Shown: positions 1-10,811 of the stretch, piece after piece
Position numbering within the stretch: position 1 is the stretch's first letter
Layout: each line of letters starts with the position of its first letter
NCBI GenBank assembly: GCA_015039315.1
Contig: WIDE01000018.1
Span: 45,788 to 109,787, forward strand
Source: Clavulina sp. PMI_390
Lineage: Eukaryota; Basidiomycota; Agaricomycetes; Cantharellales; Hydnaceae
Length of the DNA: 64,000 bases
Reading direction: 5' to 3'
Notes under the pieces: model-generated
What the model saw: only the letters and a program-made list of their open reading frames with translations
Told to the model about the DNA's origin: nothing
The model's database searches: none
Program-made: the position numbers and the translations under genes

Positions 1-407
1 CAGGGGACCTCTCGCTGCTCTTGGCACGGATCCCGATCCCTATACAAGGGCCAGTGCTGGAGCCAAGACACTGACCTTAAGGGATCCATGTGCGCGTGGT
101 GACACGTACGATACCAGCCTATGTATGAGTGGCAAGATGTTCAACACTTTGCCACGTTGGCGCTCTACGTGGATTCACGAAGATCAACAAATTTCCGCAT
201 TCCTGGCAAGGGCATCATTGCTTGGTGCGGATTATTACGACTAGGTGGCCTCCTTTGCTTTATACGCTGGGTATGACCTTGTACCTTTTGTACTGCAAAT
301 ACACTCCTTTCCTTGACTCTTATGGCAAAATTTCTGTCATTACGCCTCGAATCATCTACTCTAACGGAAGATCTTCGATACATACTGGAGATCGAATGGA
401 TTCTGAG

Positions 408-1622
408 TCAGGGTTGGAGGATATAAGGAGTGAGCCGCAAGTGGATTAAGCATACTAGCAGTCCCTGGGCGCTATAGATGTCTAATCTTGGTATAGAGAA
501 TTCAGTATTACAAACCTCCCATCCATCTCGTTCCAAGTCAGGACGCTTCCAATAGCCTTCCTCCTTTTGTGGGTCCCGAACGACTGCGCTGTATTCCATC
601 TCATGTTGTACATAGCACAGCGCGGGGCCTGCATACGATGACGGATGCCATTCCTGGGGGAGAAGATGGATAGGAGGGTACCCTGAGTTCCCGGTCAGAA
701 AGCGCCCACTCCACTGAATAGCCTCAAGCTTCGCGAGACGGCGGAGCGGGATGAGGTCCGCTGCGATGGGTGGCGGCTGACGCTTTGCCCAAAGAATGCT
801 CATACAGGCGACGCCGAGGAAACGAAGCTCGGGGAGATATGTAACGACCCCATCCATGAAGGCCCGAAATGTGATAGGACTATCGGGTGCCACCGTCAGG
901 CTGCTAGGGGGCATTCTAGCTTCCCTAATAGCATCCCAGAGAAGATTGACCTCCTCGATACCTCGCAGAGGAACGGCAGCCACATAGCGGGCGCACCGCT
1001 GCTTGAGAAGGATAGGGAGTAAGGTGGGGTGTGCAGATACTGCATCGAGATGTGGGAGGCTATCAGGATGTAAATGTTGAAGGTGGGAGGGATCAATATC
1101 CCCGAAAGGATTGTGAAGGACCAGACGCCGAAGACTTGGCTGCGAAGCCAGAAGGCCAGATAACTCTGGGGAGAGCGAGATTGACAGCTCAGAAAGTTGG
1201 AATCGATGGTTGCTGATCCCTGAAGCTAGCAAACTCCCCATCTTCATTTCTGGTGACGTGTCTGCTAGCGACAGAGAGCGTAGCTGGTACACCTCAGCGA
1301 ATAACCGCTGCAGACGGGCCCGATAGTCGATGAAGGAAGGCCCTTTTGGTGGGTCTGCGTTCATTTGAATGACGAGCTCCTTTATCCCGGTCCCTCGTAC
1401 GGCTTGCCGCAGCAAAATGTTCAAAAACTGATCTTTGGGTGTGAATGGTGCGTTGGGTTCAAGTACAATGAATGGCCGAGCCCATATCCAGCCAGATGCA
1501 ATGTGATAGAGCTCTTGATTAGCAACCGCTAAAGCTTTCAAGTCGTAACGGTCATTCGCCGCCACCCAAGAGACAATGACACAGAGTACGTCATGGGGAA
1601 ATTGACGGGAGAATGGTCTGAT
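408..1622 (-). CDS. F-box / leucine-rich-repeat-like protein (5' exon unresolved)
   Basis: An open frame of about 400 residues begins right after a splice acceptor (minus-strand CCTAG at about 1623). It opens with an F-box-like helix, FPHDVLCVIVSWVA, followed by a block typical of fungal F-box proteins (ALAVANQELYHIASGWIWAR) and leucine-rich stretches such as LSELSISLSPELSGLLASQ and LRRLVLHNP. F-box proteins of this type are substrate adaptors of SCF ubiquitin ligases; the substrate cannot be told from sequence. The F-box lies upstream of the only apparent in-frame start (a GTG inside the motif), so the true ATG must be in an upstream exon, perhaps around 1700-1750, which I could not place. 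The stop is at 408-410. Confidence 0.6.
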   Translation of the reverse strand: MRPFSRQFPHDVLCVIVSWVAANDRYDLKALAVANQELYHIASGWIWARPFIVLEPNAPFTPKDQFLNILLRQAVRGTGIKELVIQMNADPPKGPSFIDYRARLQRLFAEVYQLRSLSLADTSPEMKMGSLLASGISNHRFQLSELSISLSPELSGLLASQPSLRRLVLHNPFGDIDPSHLQHLHPDSLPHLDAVSAHPTLLPILLKQRCARYVAAVPLRGIEEVNLLWDAIREARMPPSSLTVAPDSPITFRAFMDGVVTYLPELRFLGVACMSILWAKRQPPPIAADLIPLRRLAKLEAIQWSGRFLTGNSGYPPIHLLPQEWHPSSYAGPALCYVQHEMEYSAVVRDPQKEEGYWKRPDLERDGWEVCNTEFSIPRLDIYSAQGLLVCLIHLRLTPYILQP

Positions 1623-2122
1623 CTAGGGAGATATCTGAGTACACCACGATAGTAGAGAAGAGATGGAAAAGAAACGAGTTCAATAAACAACTAACTCGGA
1701 AGAAGGCGTTGCCAGCTCGCCACAGGGTAGGAAGGTGGACGCCAAACATCTTTATGAGCCGGGTATTACACAGCAGGAGTCTCGATTCTTAGAGAGCGGA
1801 CAGCCTCTGAAACAATAGACTTCACAATTCTCGATGGCATTATATGCGGCGTGGTGACACGTACAGCCTGAGTATGAGACGTGGAACTCGTACTTGGGGC
1901 AACGAGCTACCCCCAACACTTTTTCACAGCAGTTACGTGCAATAGTGGCGATTTTATTCAGAGCTATTTGGACCATTCAGAACCTGGTGCCCAGTGTATG
2001 AATCACAGTAAAACCAAGATGGTTGGATAGCCACAGTCACACTGATGTTTGGCGTGACAGGGTCAGTGGTTGTGGTGTGTTGACGCGCCAACGCAAATAG
2101 CACCAAACCACCACCCCAGATC
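1623..2122. other. Intergenic region between divergent F-box and Sos7-like genes
   Basis: No convincing gene is visible. It should hold the first exon and promoter of the minus-strand F-box gene and the promoter of the plus-strand gene starting at 2123. A 16-base stretch at 1849-1864 is repeated exactly at 94-109. Confidence 0.5.
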
Positions 2123-3704
2123 ATGTCGTCCGTACGACCTTCACTTGCTCGGCAATCAGAACTCAGTGCTCCTGAGCGAATACTCCAAGAGTAATATTAT
2201 GCGCGCTCACAGACTCCTGCTCTCCTATATTCATTCCATTCTTACTACAGTTATCTTGAGCAATGGGAGCAGGAGCATTTCTTTACGAGTGCCCAGGAAG
2301 CCTTCGCTGAGCGCAACACGGAAGAGACGGCCGCGGAAGCTAGCAACCCGACAAGGGACGCGAATGAGGAGCTTCTGATCCGCGATTCAAGAAGAAACCC
2401 GAAGGTGTTGGAGTACCGTCGGGATCTAGCTCTGGTCAGCGCTTTGCTGGTGTAATATCGAACAGCGGTGACAACCTGATCCATTTGCCGTGCCTCTATT
2501 GTCTTCTTATTCTGTAGGACAAAATGCGCCGCCATAAGCTGCGATATAGAGAGACACACGCCAAGAAGCTGTTCCTCGAGATGCTCAGAAATGGCGTTAG
2601 TGTCACTCACGATGATAATGCAAAACTTCGTGAGTCGCGCTCTCTTGTCCTCTGCCACCACATTTATATCGATACTTACAACTGTCTTCGTGTAGGTGAT
2701 GAGAACATGAAGCATAAAGCCGAGCTCAAAGCTGTCAAGGGTGAGCTTCGTGGAGAATACGAGAGAATATCAGCAAGCTCCGCGGAAGTTGGGAAGAAAG
2801 CGAAGATTATTCAGGCCCAGCTCGATCAAGGCACCGAGCTCATTAAAAAGATCCAAGACATGCGATGGGAGCTGAATGTCATCCGGAGCTCAACTACGGC
2901 TGACAAGGTATGTGCATTGATATCTTGTCATACCGCATGTGACTGACATGAATTACCGTCTTCTTTCACGCCGTCCACCTATCAGCGCCTCACACCAGAC
3001 CAAATCTCAGACCGGCTAGCAGATAACGACGATCGCCTCCTCGAGCTCGATGACCAAGAGAAACAACTCACGGATCAGCTGGAATCAATGCGTGCTGAAA
3101 TAGCCAGGATTAAAGCGCGCATGGAGAAGCTTGCCGTAGATCGTCCTAGAGCTGCTGCTCAAGCACTTAAGCTACACCAGATGGATTTGAACGAGAGGGC
3201 TGAGATTGCTCAGCTTGTGAATACGTGAGTCAACCGAGCTGCCCTCCAACCAAGCCTGCACTCGCGTCCATTTCCCCTAACCTGCTGTTGACCACCTTAT
3301 CTACCCACAATCGTCAGCCGGCGCCAGCTGATCGAGTTCAATAAGCGACTCATGGCCGTTCAGTCCGTCACAGCTCCGTCAGAGAATGAACTGCGTATTG
3401 CTTTCGAGGCCGAGCGACCGCCTTCCGCTGCTGCACAATCACCGCCAGAAGTAATCACTCTATCACTGGTTTTCAATCCTGCGAATCGAAGACTAGCTGC
3501 TGCACAGGTGCGTTACCATGCTTCTGACTCGTATACAATCATCACGTCTCTGATTCTACCCTCTTCTAGCTTATCGGCAGCGACGTTAACATCGACGAAT
3601 TGCGGCTTGTTGCAATCGAGACGAACGACATCCCTGCGTTTGTTCGCGATGTCAGGAGAAGGCTCACCGGTATGATGAATCTGGAGCACGAGGGGCTTGC
3701 TTGA
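2123..3704 (+). CDS. Sos7-like kinetochore coiled-coil protein
   Basis: I splice seven exons: 2123-2190, 2251-2449, 2518-2629, 2696-2907, 2986-3224, 3318-3507 and 3570-3704. All phases agree and give 384 aa starting MSSVRPSLARQ. The N-terminal third has a block that resembles, from memory, the Sos7 family (KMRRHKLRYRETHAKKLFLE, then DDNAKL). A long heptad-rich coiled coil follows (residues about 130-280). The end is a short globular block (EVITLSLVFNP...DVNIDELRLVAIET) that could be RWD-like. Sos7 partners the Spc7/KNL1 outer-kinetochore scaffold in fission yeast; Kre28 and Zwint play the equivalent part in other organisms. The coiled coil is certain. The family name rests on pattern memory, and another kinetochore or spindle-pole coiled-coil protein remains possible. 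Confidence 0.6.
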
Positions 3705-3992
3705 AGGGGTTTTTCGTACACCAAAGACCCTCAAACGAAAATGAAGCTCGGTGGAGTAACTTATTCTGTTGAATTTATGGAGTCTTGTATGCGTAGTTTG
3801 TCTTTCGATTGTACAATTCAGGTCGCCACTCATGAGTCCCACCGACTGAAAACATGGTGCATATTACTCGTTGCATTAGAGTTGATACTGATACATATGG
3901 TGTCTCGAATGTCCAAGAGGGCAAAATGAAGGGCTAAGGATGATAGTGGCACAGAAGGAATATAGCAAAGAAGCAACGTTGGGCCATAACTT

Positions 3993-5572
3993 TTACTCGT
4001 CTTCTTCATCAGGGTCGCTGATCCCCTCCGTCTTGATGGCAAAGGTCGTCTCACTTTCCGCAAGCATAGGTGAGTCATAAATCTTGGCGATACGTGTATT
4101 GGCACGACCTTTGCGCAATTGTATTCTGGTGAAGTGTATGTAGGAGGTCAGCACGATATATATTGGAAGTAAGTCGAACAGTGGTAGTAGAGGAGCTACG
4201 TACCGTGTTGTGGAAGCATGGGCAAGAATATTCCCTCCAACTGGCTTCTTGTCGTTCCCTCCATACGCGGCTGCTGCATCTGGCGAGGACATGACCTGGT
4301 TTGTCATGACCACAGCTACACCATACTAACAGCGCCCGATTATTCAAACGGGAATCAGGGTGAAAGGAATAATAGGGCATACCTCGTCTGCTAAGCGGAG
4401 TAGTGTTCGAAGGAATTTGCCAAGCGCTCCCTGTCGAGCCGAGAGCTCCCCTCGTCCGTTGTAATCTGTTCTGAACAGGGCCATGACGGAGTCGACGATA
4501 AGCAGCGAGAATCTATGCAGCAGCAACCGGAGGGTGGGTGGAAGCAGGAGCCAGTCAGCCTTTTGGTGCTTGTGTTAGCGTGAGTGCGACACACAAACAC
4601 ATACCTTGACTCAGACATCAGTGCACTAGCTTGGGTCAATAGTGACATTTGGTGATCGGCATTGTAAGCTCGGGCATAGGCGATATTGTCCAGCGCGCTT
4701 TCTGTGTCGAGTCCAAAGCGATTGGCAATCTCGACGATACGCTCGGGACGGAAGGTGCCTTCAGTGTCAATGTAAACACATTTCCCTTCACCACCACCCA
4801 TGTCAGTGGGCATCTATACGACGATTGCAGGAATAAAGGAGTGAAGGTGTGAGCCACACAACTCGCATCACAGGAAGAGCTTGACGGACCTGGCACGAAA
4901 CTGCAAGTGTATGACAAATCTGAGATTTCCCTGTCCTGAATTCTCCAAACAGTTCCGTAATCGACCCAGTCTCCACACCACCTAAGCGCGAAGTCAGCGA
5001 AAGCGTCGACGTCGAGCGGCCTCGAGAGTCTACTAACCGCCCAGCAAGTTGTCAAGGTTCTTCGAGCCCGTGCTAATGCGGATGAGATCCACGCGTCTAT
5101 TATGTACCTCGGTCGCACTTGTGAACCCCATCGGTAAGATTTTGAGTGCTGTTCACCATCACGATAGTCACGTTCCTCAGCTAAACGGACGTGCTGTGAG
5201 GGATATGAGGACGCACTCTCGTTCAAGATCTTCTCGGCCTTGGCTTCTGAGATACCCTTGATTCCCGCAAGCACCTTTTTCGGCTGATACGCAACTGCTT
5301 CAAGAGTATGCAGTCCATTATCGTACAGCTTCTTGATGTCTTGCGGAGAGATGCCAAATTCCTAACATCGTCGTTTACATCATCATCGAGAGAACATTGT
5401 ATTAGTTTACTGGACGAGTAGCGACAATATGTCGTATGAAACGAAGGCTTTTGTGGAAATGTACCTGCAGTCTCTCGAGAGGAATGGGCGCCGAGAAGTT
5501 CCCTCCTTGCTCCTCTTGATCGTCGACAAATTCTTGCTGGGATCCACCATCGTTTTGAGATGCCTGAGACAT
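3993..5572 (-). CDS. rad51: RecA-family DNA strand-exchange protein (Rad51, with some Dmc1-like residues)
   Basis: Eight exons splice in phase (5572-5465, 5361-5217, 5148-5038, 4981-4890, 4813-4605, 4512-4383, 4325-4204, 4125-3993) to give 349 aa, the usual Rad51 length. It has an N-terminal helix-hairpin-helix region ([32 protein letters not shown]), Walker A GEFRTGKS (about residues 134-141), Walker B LLIVD (about 225-229), and the loop and C-terminal core with TNQV and [12 protein letters not shown]. The protein forms nucleoprotein filaments on ssDNA for homologous recombination. [25 protein letters not shown] and LADEYGVAVV favour Rad51. DSVMALFR and RIAKIYDSP look more like Dmc1. I favour Rad51 because a basidiomycete Rad51-like block, [11 protein letters not shown], is present. 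It converges with the Sos7-like gene, 288 bp apart. Confidence 0.85.
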
Positions 5573-5890
5573 ATCTTCGTTCGGTATAGAGTTGGTGCAG
5601 GCGTGGAGGACAAGCTAGAAGGCGATGAGATGGATATATGACACGGCCGGGGCGCGTTTTGTTTGTCAATAGTTGTCAAGACGCGTCAATACTCTACAAC
5701 GCGTCATGACTTGCCCATTGAGAAAGTGGGCTTGACTCATACAAGCGGTTCGGACAGGAGATATTGTTATACGCGCGATACGTAAAAATGCTAGATAATC
5801 ACTATAATACTAATACATGACAAGAAATTGTATCCAACCAAAATCAATTGTCCATAAATGCCAGGTTCGAGAGTCAATTGCTAATAGTTT
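5573..5890. other. Intergenic: rad51 promoter and WW1 3' flank
   Basis: This 318-base stretch is AT-richer than its neighbours from about 5760 and contains no ORF with coding character. It must carry the rad51 promoter (minus strand) and the 3' end of the WW1 transcript. Confidence 0.5.
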
Positions 5891-6649
5891 TTACAGCACT
5901 TTGCCTATACATAGAATAGACGCGCGGTAAATATCAGACTCTATATGAGCAGTGAATAGAATGAAACTTACCAATGATCGCGTTGGTGGCGAGCCCCGCA
6001 ACAGTATCACGTCCACCATGGCGGCCCCCACGTCTCCCGCCATGACGACCACCAGCACCAGCGCCATTATCAACGGCCACATAGGTATTGGGCGCAGGAG
6101 CAACTGCAATTGCGGCAGGAGGGGGAGGCGGGGCATATGCGGCAGCGGGGCGAGGGCTGGGTGCAGGCGAAGACATGCCACCTGCGAGACGATTCAGGGC
6201 ATAATTCTTGACGTTACCCACAATCCCAATACGGCCGAGCCTCATCGGACCATTGCGTTGGGGGGAAGAGCTAGGTCCAGCGACCACTATGGGAGCTGGA
6301 GCAAAGGCAGCGGGTGGTGGTGAGGAGGATGAGGCAGCTGCCGCCATTGCGGGAGGCGGGTAATCGGGAGGAGCATAAGAACGCTGAGGCTCTTCGTAGT
6401 AGGTCTCTTCTTTCTTCTCGTTAATCGCGAGGTCAAAGGGGTGATCCCACGTGCTGAATGGAGGCTGGGCTTCGGTGTTCACGTAGAAGAAACGATTTGA
6501 CTAGAAGACCGGGAAAGAAGGAATGTATTGCGCTAGGCGGCACTAGAGTGACTCATTTCTTAGCAGGAACTTACCGAGGCATCGTATTCTTTGACCCAAC
6601 CGACGGGAAGGGGGCGATCGCTTGACGTATAAGCAGGAGGAGAAGACAT
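5891..6649 (-). CDS. WW-domain Pro/Gly-rich small protein, copy 1 (WW1)
   Basis: Three exons (6649-6575, 6500-5972, 5904-5891) give 205 aa. The first intron splits a WW domain at the N-terminus: PLPVGWVKEYDA, then NRFFYVNTEAQPPFSTWDHP, with both signature Trp residues and the final Pro. The middle is Pro/Ala/Ser-rich and contains a conserved patch, VGNVKNYALNRLAGG. The C-terminus is Gly/Arg/His-rich (GGRHGGRRGGRHGGR), ending in a four-residue exon. WW domains bind proline-rich ligands such as PPxY. RGG-like tails often bind RNA or drive condensates, but that is inference. It is the first of at least four related loci. A TATA-like box lies 83-88 bp upstream of the ATG. I do not recognise a named orthologue. 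Confidence 0.8.
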
Positions 6650-6731
6650 GGGGATTGTCTGGCTTTAGGAGTGAGGACTTTGGCCTGGGTGAGGAGGATG
6701 GAGAACAGAGTCGCCAGACATTCTGAGGAGC

Positions 6732-6833
6732 TTTATAGGCCATCAAGTGGGCAGCGTGCCATCCTCCGAGGCTTTGGGATGGTGGAGTACAGATAGGATC
6801 GGATGCGCCGAGCACAGCCAGCATAGCATCGGA
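6732..6833 (-). promoter_or_regulatory. WW1 promoter: TATA box and shared upstream block
   Basis: On the minus strand a TATAAA lies at 6737-6732, 83-88 bp upstream of the WW1 ATG. A block at 6833-6810 reads TCCGATGCTATGCTGGCTGT then GCTC; nearly the same block lies upstream of WW3 and a weaker version upstream of WW2, at the same distance. Confidence 0.6.
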
Positions 6834-7390
6834 ACACGTTCGGGTGGCCCCACAACTACCTATTTGGGCAACCGGCCGAACGAGAAAGCAGGCGGATGGG
6901 AAATGGGAGCGCAACCGGTGGAGCTGAGACTCCAAAAATTGCGCCAGGACCACTTGACAATTGCTAACGAGATCCAATTTTAGCTACATGGTTGAAAGTG
7001 CGTCTGATACATCGCTGCATGCTGTGTGAATCAAAGCTCCAGCGCTCTTGATTTAATGTCTCATCAGCATGCTGCCAACATGAATATGGGTTATTCTTCC
7101 TCCTGTGAAGAGCGGTCAAGATACCCCTTTCTATCTTCAATAGTAGCTCCCCAAACGAGTGGGATTAGACGAGAGCTACTACCATTATCGTTGTTTCGGA
7201 CTACTGCGATGACTAGGAGCGCCAATATGAGCGGTTTATCATATGAATAGCTATGAAGGATAGCCATTCGAATGTCGTGGACCCGAACGCACAACCGCAC
7301 TACAATACTTCCTTGCCACTCAAGGATCGTGTACCCCAGACGAACCATACCGCACTATACGAGAGCAGTCCGTCAGAAGACCCGATATTT
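6834..7390. other. Intergenic region between WW1 and the decayed WW copy
   Basis: I see no gene here. Short ORFs on both strands lack coding character. The stretch is the distal upstream region of WW1 and the 3' flank of the pseudogene. Confidence 0.4.
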
Positions 7391-7740
7391 TCCTGATATC
7401 TTGTAGTAAAAACGCGGAAAAAGGCTGACGTATACGCATTGTAGAGCGAGAAGGAATCTGAAGGTACGGGCAGCCTTCACCACCATTGTCAGGACCACCA
7501 AGCCTACGCCCACCACAGCCTCTGCGTCTCTCCTTACTGCCACCACCTCCGCCGCCACCATATCCCGCACCGTTTTCATTGGTAACATAGACATCGAGCA
7601 CCGGTGCGCATGCATTGGTAGAGCAGGAGTCGGGCATCGACAACGATGAATCTCCGTTCCTGAGACTATCCATGGTACTAGTTTTGATTTGGCCTACAAA
7701 ACCATTCCTGTAATGGCATTAATCACCGCCTCCACGGGAG
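7391..7740 (-). pseudogene. Decayed copy of the WW-array gene (C-terminal half)
   Basis: On the minus strand this stretch matches WW2 exon 2 base by base in patches: the part encoding GQIKNFMSDG, the GDSS segment, the NAYAPAP segment, the Gly-rich run and the GGPLTMVAKA end. The matches are spread over more than one frame, and an in-frame TAA follows the GGSRGGGD segment. The Gly-rich tail is read in one frame while the LTMVVKAA end is read in another. No WW-domain exon is found upstream, so the copy is 5'-truncated and frameshifted. Confidence 0.65.
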
Positions 7741-8139
7741 CCGCCTATAGTCACAATTAAAGCGATGTCCCTAATGGAACCTGAAGATGGTGACAAGAGG
7801 CCAGCAAGCGACATGGAACGGCGGGAAACCGCCGCCGGCTGAGAAGTAGTCTGGAGAAACGACTTCTTGATAACAGCAGCGTTGATTGGCACGTTTATAG
7901 CAATAGTAAATAATTGAAGGCATTGTGGCACAGTGGCACAGGTAGAAGGGGGCTATGTAGTGAATGGGACGAGTTGACCTAGGCAGCTGGAATCATATTA
8001 TTTAGGAGAACGCCGCCAGTTGAGAGTGAAGCTAATCATAGACCGGCATGGGTGGCGGGATTCAGTGCTATCGTCCCTAGCTCTACCTATGTTGGCCGCA
8101 TCAGCTGACAGTCGTAGGTTTCGTTGGCAATCAGCTGGC
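7741..8139. other. Spacer upstream of the WW pseudogene
   Basis: A minus-strand ORF (7719-7931) overlaps the 5' end of the pseudogene. Apart from its last residues (IGGSRGGGD), which align with WW2, I see no recognisable coding signal. Confidence 0.35.
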
Positions 8140-8741
8140 TCACCACATGGTCACTTTGAAAACACTGGGACCGGACAGTACTGCATCCCACCCCGGGCGC
8201 ATCTCCTCGACCTCCATTTCCTCGACCTCCCTGATGTCATAGCTCTGAGCGTCTGGTGAAGCCATGATTACCATCTCACTTTGGCCTTCCGAGTCTTCTC
8301 CAACAACAAGAAGGTCGCATTGGATGTTTTTCATAATCTTCCGAGCGGCCCAGTCAACTCTATTGTCCATTGGATCAGGCAGATTCAACAGTTTGGCAAC
8401 CTTGTCGCGATCGATATTGAACCCTTTGACGTAGGTGGGCGGTGGTTGATGGCGTATTACGCGTTCGGTTGTTACCATTGGTGTTAACCTGGGGAGGTGC
8501 GAGCTGATGGAAAGATAGGCCCTTCAATAGTCGCCTGACGATGAGAGGGTCTGAGCAAGAGAGATTGCTGGTGGAGGCTAGATCTACCTAGCACTTGTTT
8601 TTCGATCGTGAGAATTCCCCTGTGACATGAAATGACCTCGATCTTCATGTAACAAGTTTCAGCCACTTCCCCAACCTGAGATCTGTATCCTTCACGTACC
8701 ACTTCCATCAGCGCATTTCTAACTTGAAGAGTATAGTTCAA
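8140..8741 (-). CDS. Uncharacterised protein fragments, probably one spliced or broken gene
   Basis: Two adjacent minus-strand frames look protein-like. The upstream one, 8741-8484, begins YTLQVRNALMEVVREGY and contains ETCYMKIEVISC. The downstream one, 8478-8140, has an ATG and encodes 112 aa, including GFNIDRDKVAKLLNLPD, DWAARKIMKNIQCDLLVVGE and an acidic stretch EVEEMEVEEM. No domain is recognised. The pieces lie 5 bp apart in different frames, so a small intron or a frameshift could join them. They sit inside the WW array but do not resemble it. Confidence 0.35.
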
Positions 8742-9009
8742 GACGTCGTAACTCTTCTATTTCCCTCTTTCGGTAGATAACAGGCCAAGAAAGAATGAAC
8801 CTTCATAGGCGTACTAGGTGGATAATGTGCCATCGTTCAAGGGTTTGAGATGATGGAGCAAAGGATATCTTATACTTTCTCGCGAGATCATAGTAGTGAA
8901 ACAGGTAGGTTTATATACACCTAGGGCATAATGTGGCAGTACGAGAGAACAGGAAGTGACGTTCAGAACCAAGGCATTTCATGAGGCGTGAACTAAACCC
9001 TAAACTTTA

Positions 9010-9741
9010 CTACATTTTCTCTGAGAGTGCCTTATTAGCAACAGTATATGATCGAGAGCGGAAAAGAGAGAGGACATACTAATAGCCTTCGCTACCATCG
9101 TCAGAGGACCGCCGCGACCACGCCCACCACGGCCTCCGCGTCCGCCACCGCCACGTCCACTACCATAGCCCCCACCATTATCGGTGATGATATAGACATT
9201 GGGGGCATAACCGTTAGGAGCTGGAGCGTATGCATTGACAGGGTAAGAGGCAGGTGTTGACGACGATGAGTCTCCGTCCCCAAGACCATCTGACATGAAG
9301 TTTTTGATCTGGCCCATAATACCACCACTGCCCTGACCTTGGTTACGGCCGCCGCTTGAGCTCGCTACCACTACGTTTGATGCAGCCGGGTTGGAAGTAG
9401 GATACGTGGTCGGTGTGGACGAAGAGGAGGGATAGGCAGCCACCATTGTAGGAGATGGCGGACTGGGAGAAGGGGAATGTGCGCGCTGATGATAGGGTTT
9501 CTCGGATGAATTACTCTTTTCATCATCTCGGAAGTGATCCAAGGGATGCTCCCAGGTCACGAAGGGAGGTTGCGTTCGCGTATTAACATAGTAGAAATGG
9601 TTGAACTGTAAGATGCGGTATTGAGGTCGACGACTCCTTGTGAATAAATGCTGGAATTACCTTGGCGTCGTACTCCCTAATCCAGCCCTCAGGAAGTGGA
9701 CGATCATCCAAGGTATAAGGGGGAGGTGCTGGTGAAGACAT
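9010..9741 (-). CDS. WW-domain Pro/Gly-rich small protein, copy 2 (WW2)
   Basis: Three exons (9741-9661, 9605-9080, 9020-9010) give 205 aa, the same length and exon layout as WW1, including a tiny last exon (ends AKAIKKM). The WW domain is LPEGWIREYDAK, then FNHFYYVNTRTQPPFVTWEH. A Ser/Pro-rich linker carries GIMGQIKNFMSDGLGDGD, which corresponds to VGNVKNYALNRLAGG in WW1. The tail is GGGGRGGRGGRGRGG. The WW domain should bind Pro-rich partners; the RGG-type tail suggests nucleic-acid binding or condensation (inference). Both Trp positions are intact. The distance from the TATA box to the ATG matches WW1. Confidence 0.8.
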
Positions 9742-9828
9742 GTAGTGATAGGTTGAGAGAGAAGGTTGAAGAGGGAGACTAGGGGGGACCCGAGAATGTG
9801 CCTGGCATTTTGCCTCGACTATCCCAGA

Positions 9829-9926
9829 TATTTATACGTCCAGCCCAGGCGGCGAAGTGGGAATCTGGGAGGGACAAGTTGGTGATATGGAGAGTCGGGA
9901 CGAGGCACACCCAGCGTGGATACGGA
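9829..9926 (-). promoter_or_regulatory. WW2 promoter: TATA box and shared upstream block
   Basis: Minus-strand TATAAATA lies at 9836-9829, 88-95 bp upstream of the WW2 ATG. Just upstream, the plus-strand text CAGGCGGCGAAGTGGGAA recurs as GAGCGGCGAAGTGGGAA near WW3. A diverged version of the GAGCACAGCCAGCATGGA block starts at about 9902, 161 bp from the ATG. Confidence 0.6.
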
Positions 9927-10811
9927 CATCCGGGTGGAGCGCGAAAGCTGAAGGTTGGCGAAACGCATATAATTGGGGGCGCACTAAATGTAAGACCCAA
10001 AGTGGAGGCAGCTTGACGGGGTGGGGCAATATCATAGCCATGGCCTCGATGACCGAAACCGTACGTGAATTCAAAATGTGCCCGAAACCAGATCATCTCG
10101 TCAAGCGTGAGATTTTTGAACTGACTAGATTTCCCCTGTACAAGAAACATGGCCCGATCAATACTCAGACGTCAGTTGAATAGAAAAGATGGGATTAATA
10201 AATGATAGCACCAATAGCGAGCCGTAGAAGACCACCACGGCGGTGACGGCTTCTGTGCCTATGTTTTTATTATCGTTGTCATTATTCTATTGATGATATT
10301 CATCATCAGCATCCGAATACATATTCTTCATAGGGCGTTCAGTAGGAGGGGGAGGGTATATCGCAATAGGGTATACATGCACGGCGGGAGCCGAGGATTG
10401 ACCAGACGGGCCTCCATAATCTGTCTGACTCATGTTACCGCGCCCACCCCAGGCCCTGGTGAGCTACCATTGGGGCAGCGGCGGGGATGGAGCAAGGAAA
10501 GAGATCGGTATCGAAGAGGAAGCACCCTCGGCTGCAATTAAATATATCGTAACGCGGTTTATCACGGATCCTCAACTGGAGGTGGAAATCTAACTGACTA
10601 GAGTCCTTTGTCGCACGATAAATATAATTTAGGGATGCTATGGGGGAGCTAGTACATGTATATTGTCATAAAAGAATCGAACAGAACGAGAAAGCTCCCA
10701 GTATCAAAACATCTCGTGAATGCGCGGAGCTTCAAACTCCACTAAATTTTCTCTACATAATAGAGAGATTTCCAGTAAGTACCGAGGACCTAAAAAGATG
10801 CAGAAAAGAGA
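9927..10811. other. Region between WW2 promoter and assembly gap
   Basis: No complete gene is supported. A minus-strand stretch at about 10300-10480 could encode a Pro/Tyr-rich segment (APAVHVYPIAIYPPPP) reminiscent of the WW-array linkers, but the match is too weak to call. Any 3' end of WW3 would lie in or near the gap. Confidence 0.3.
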
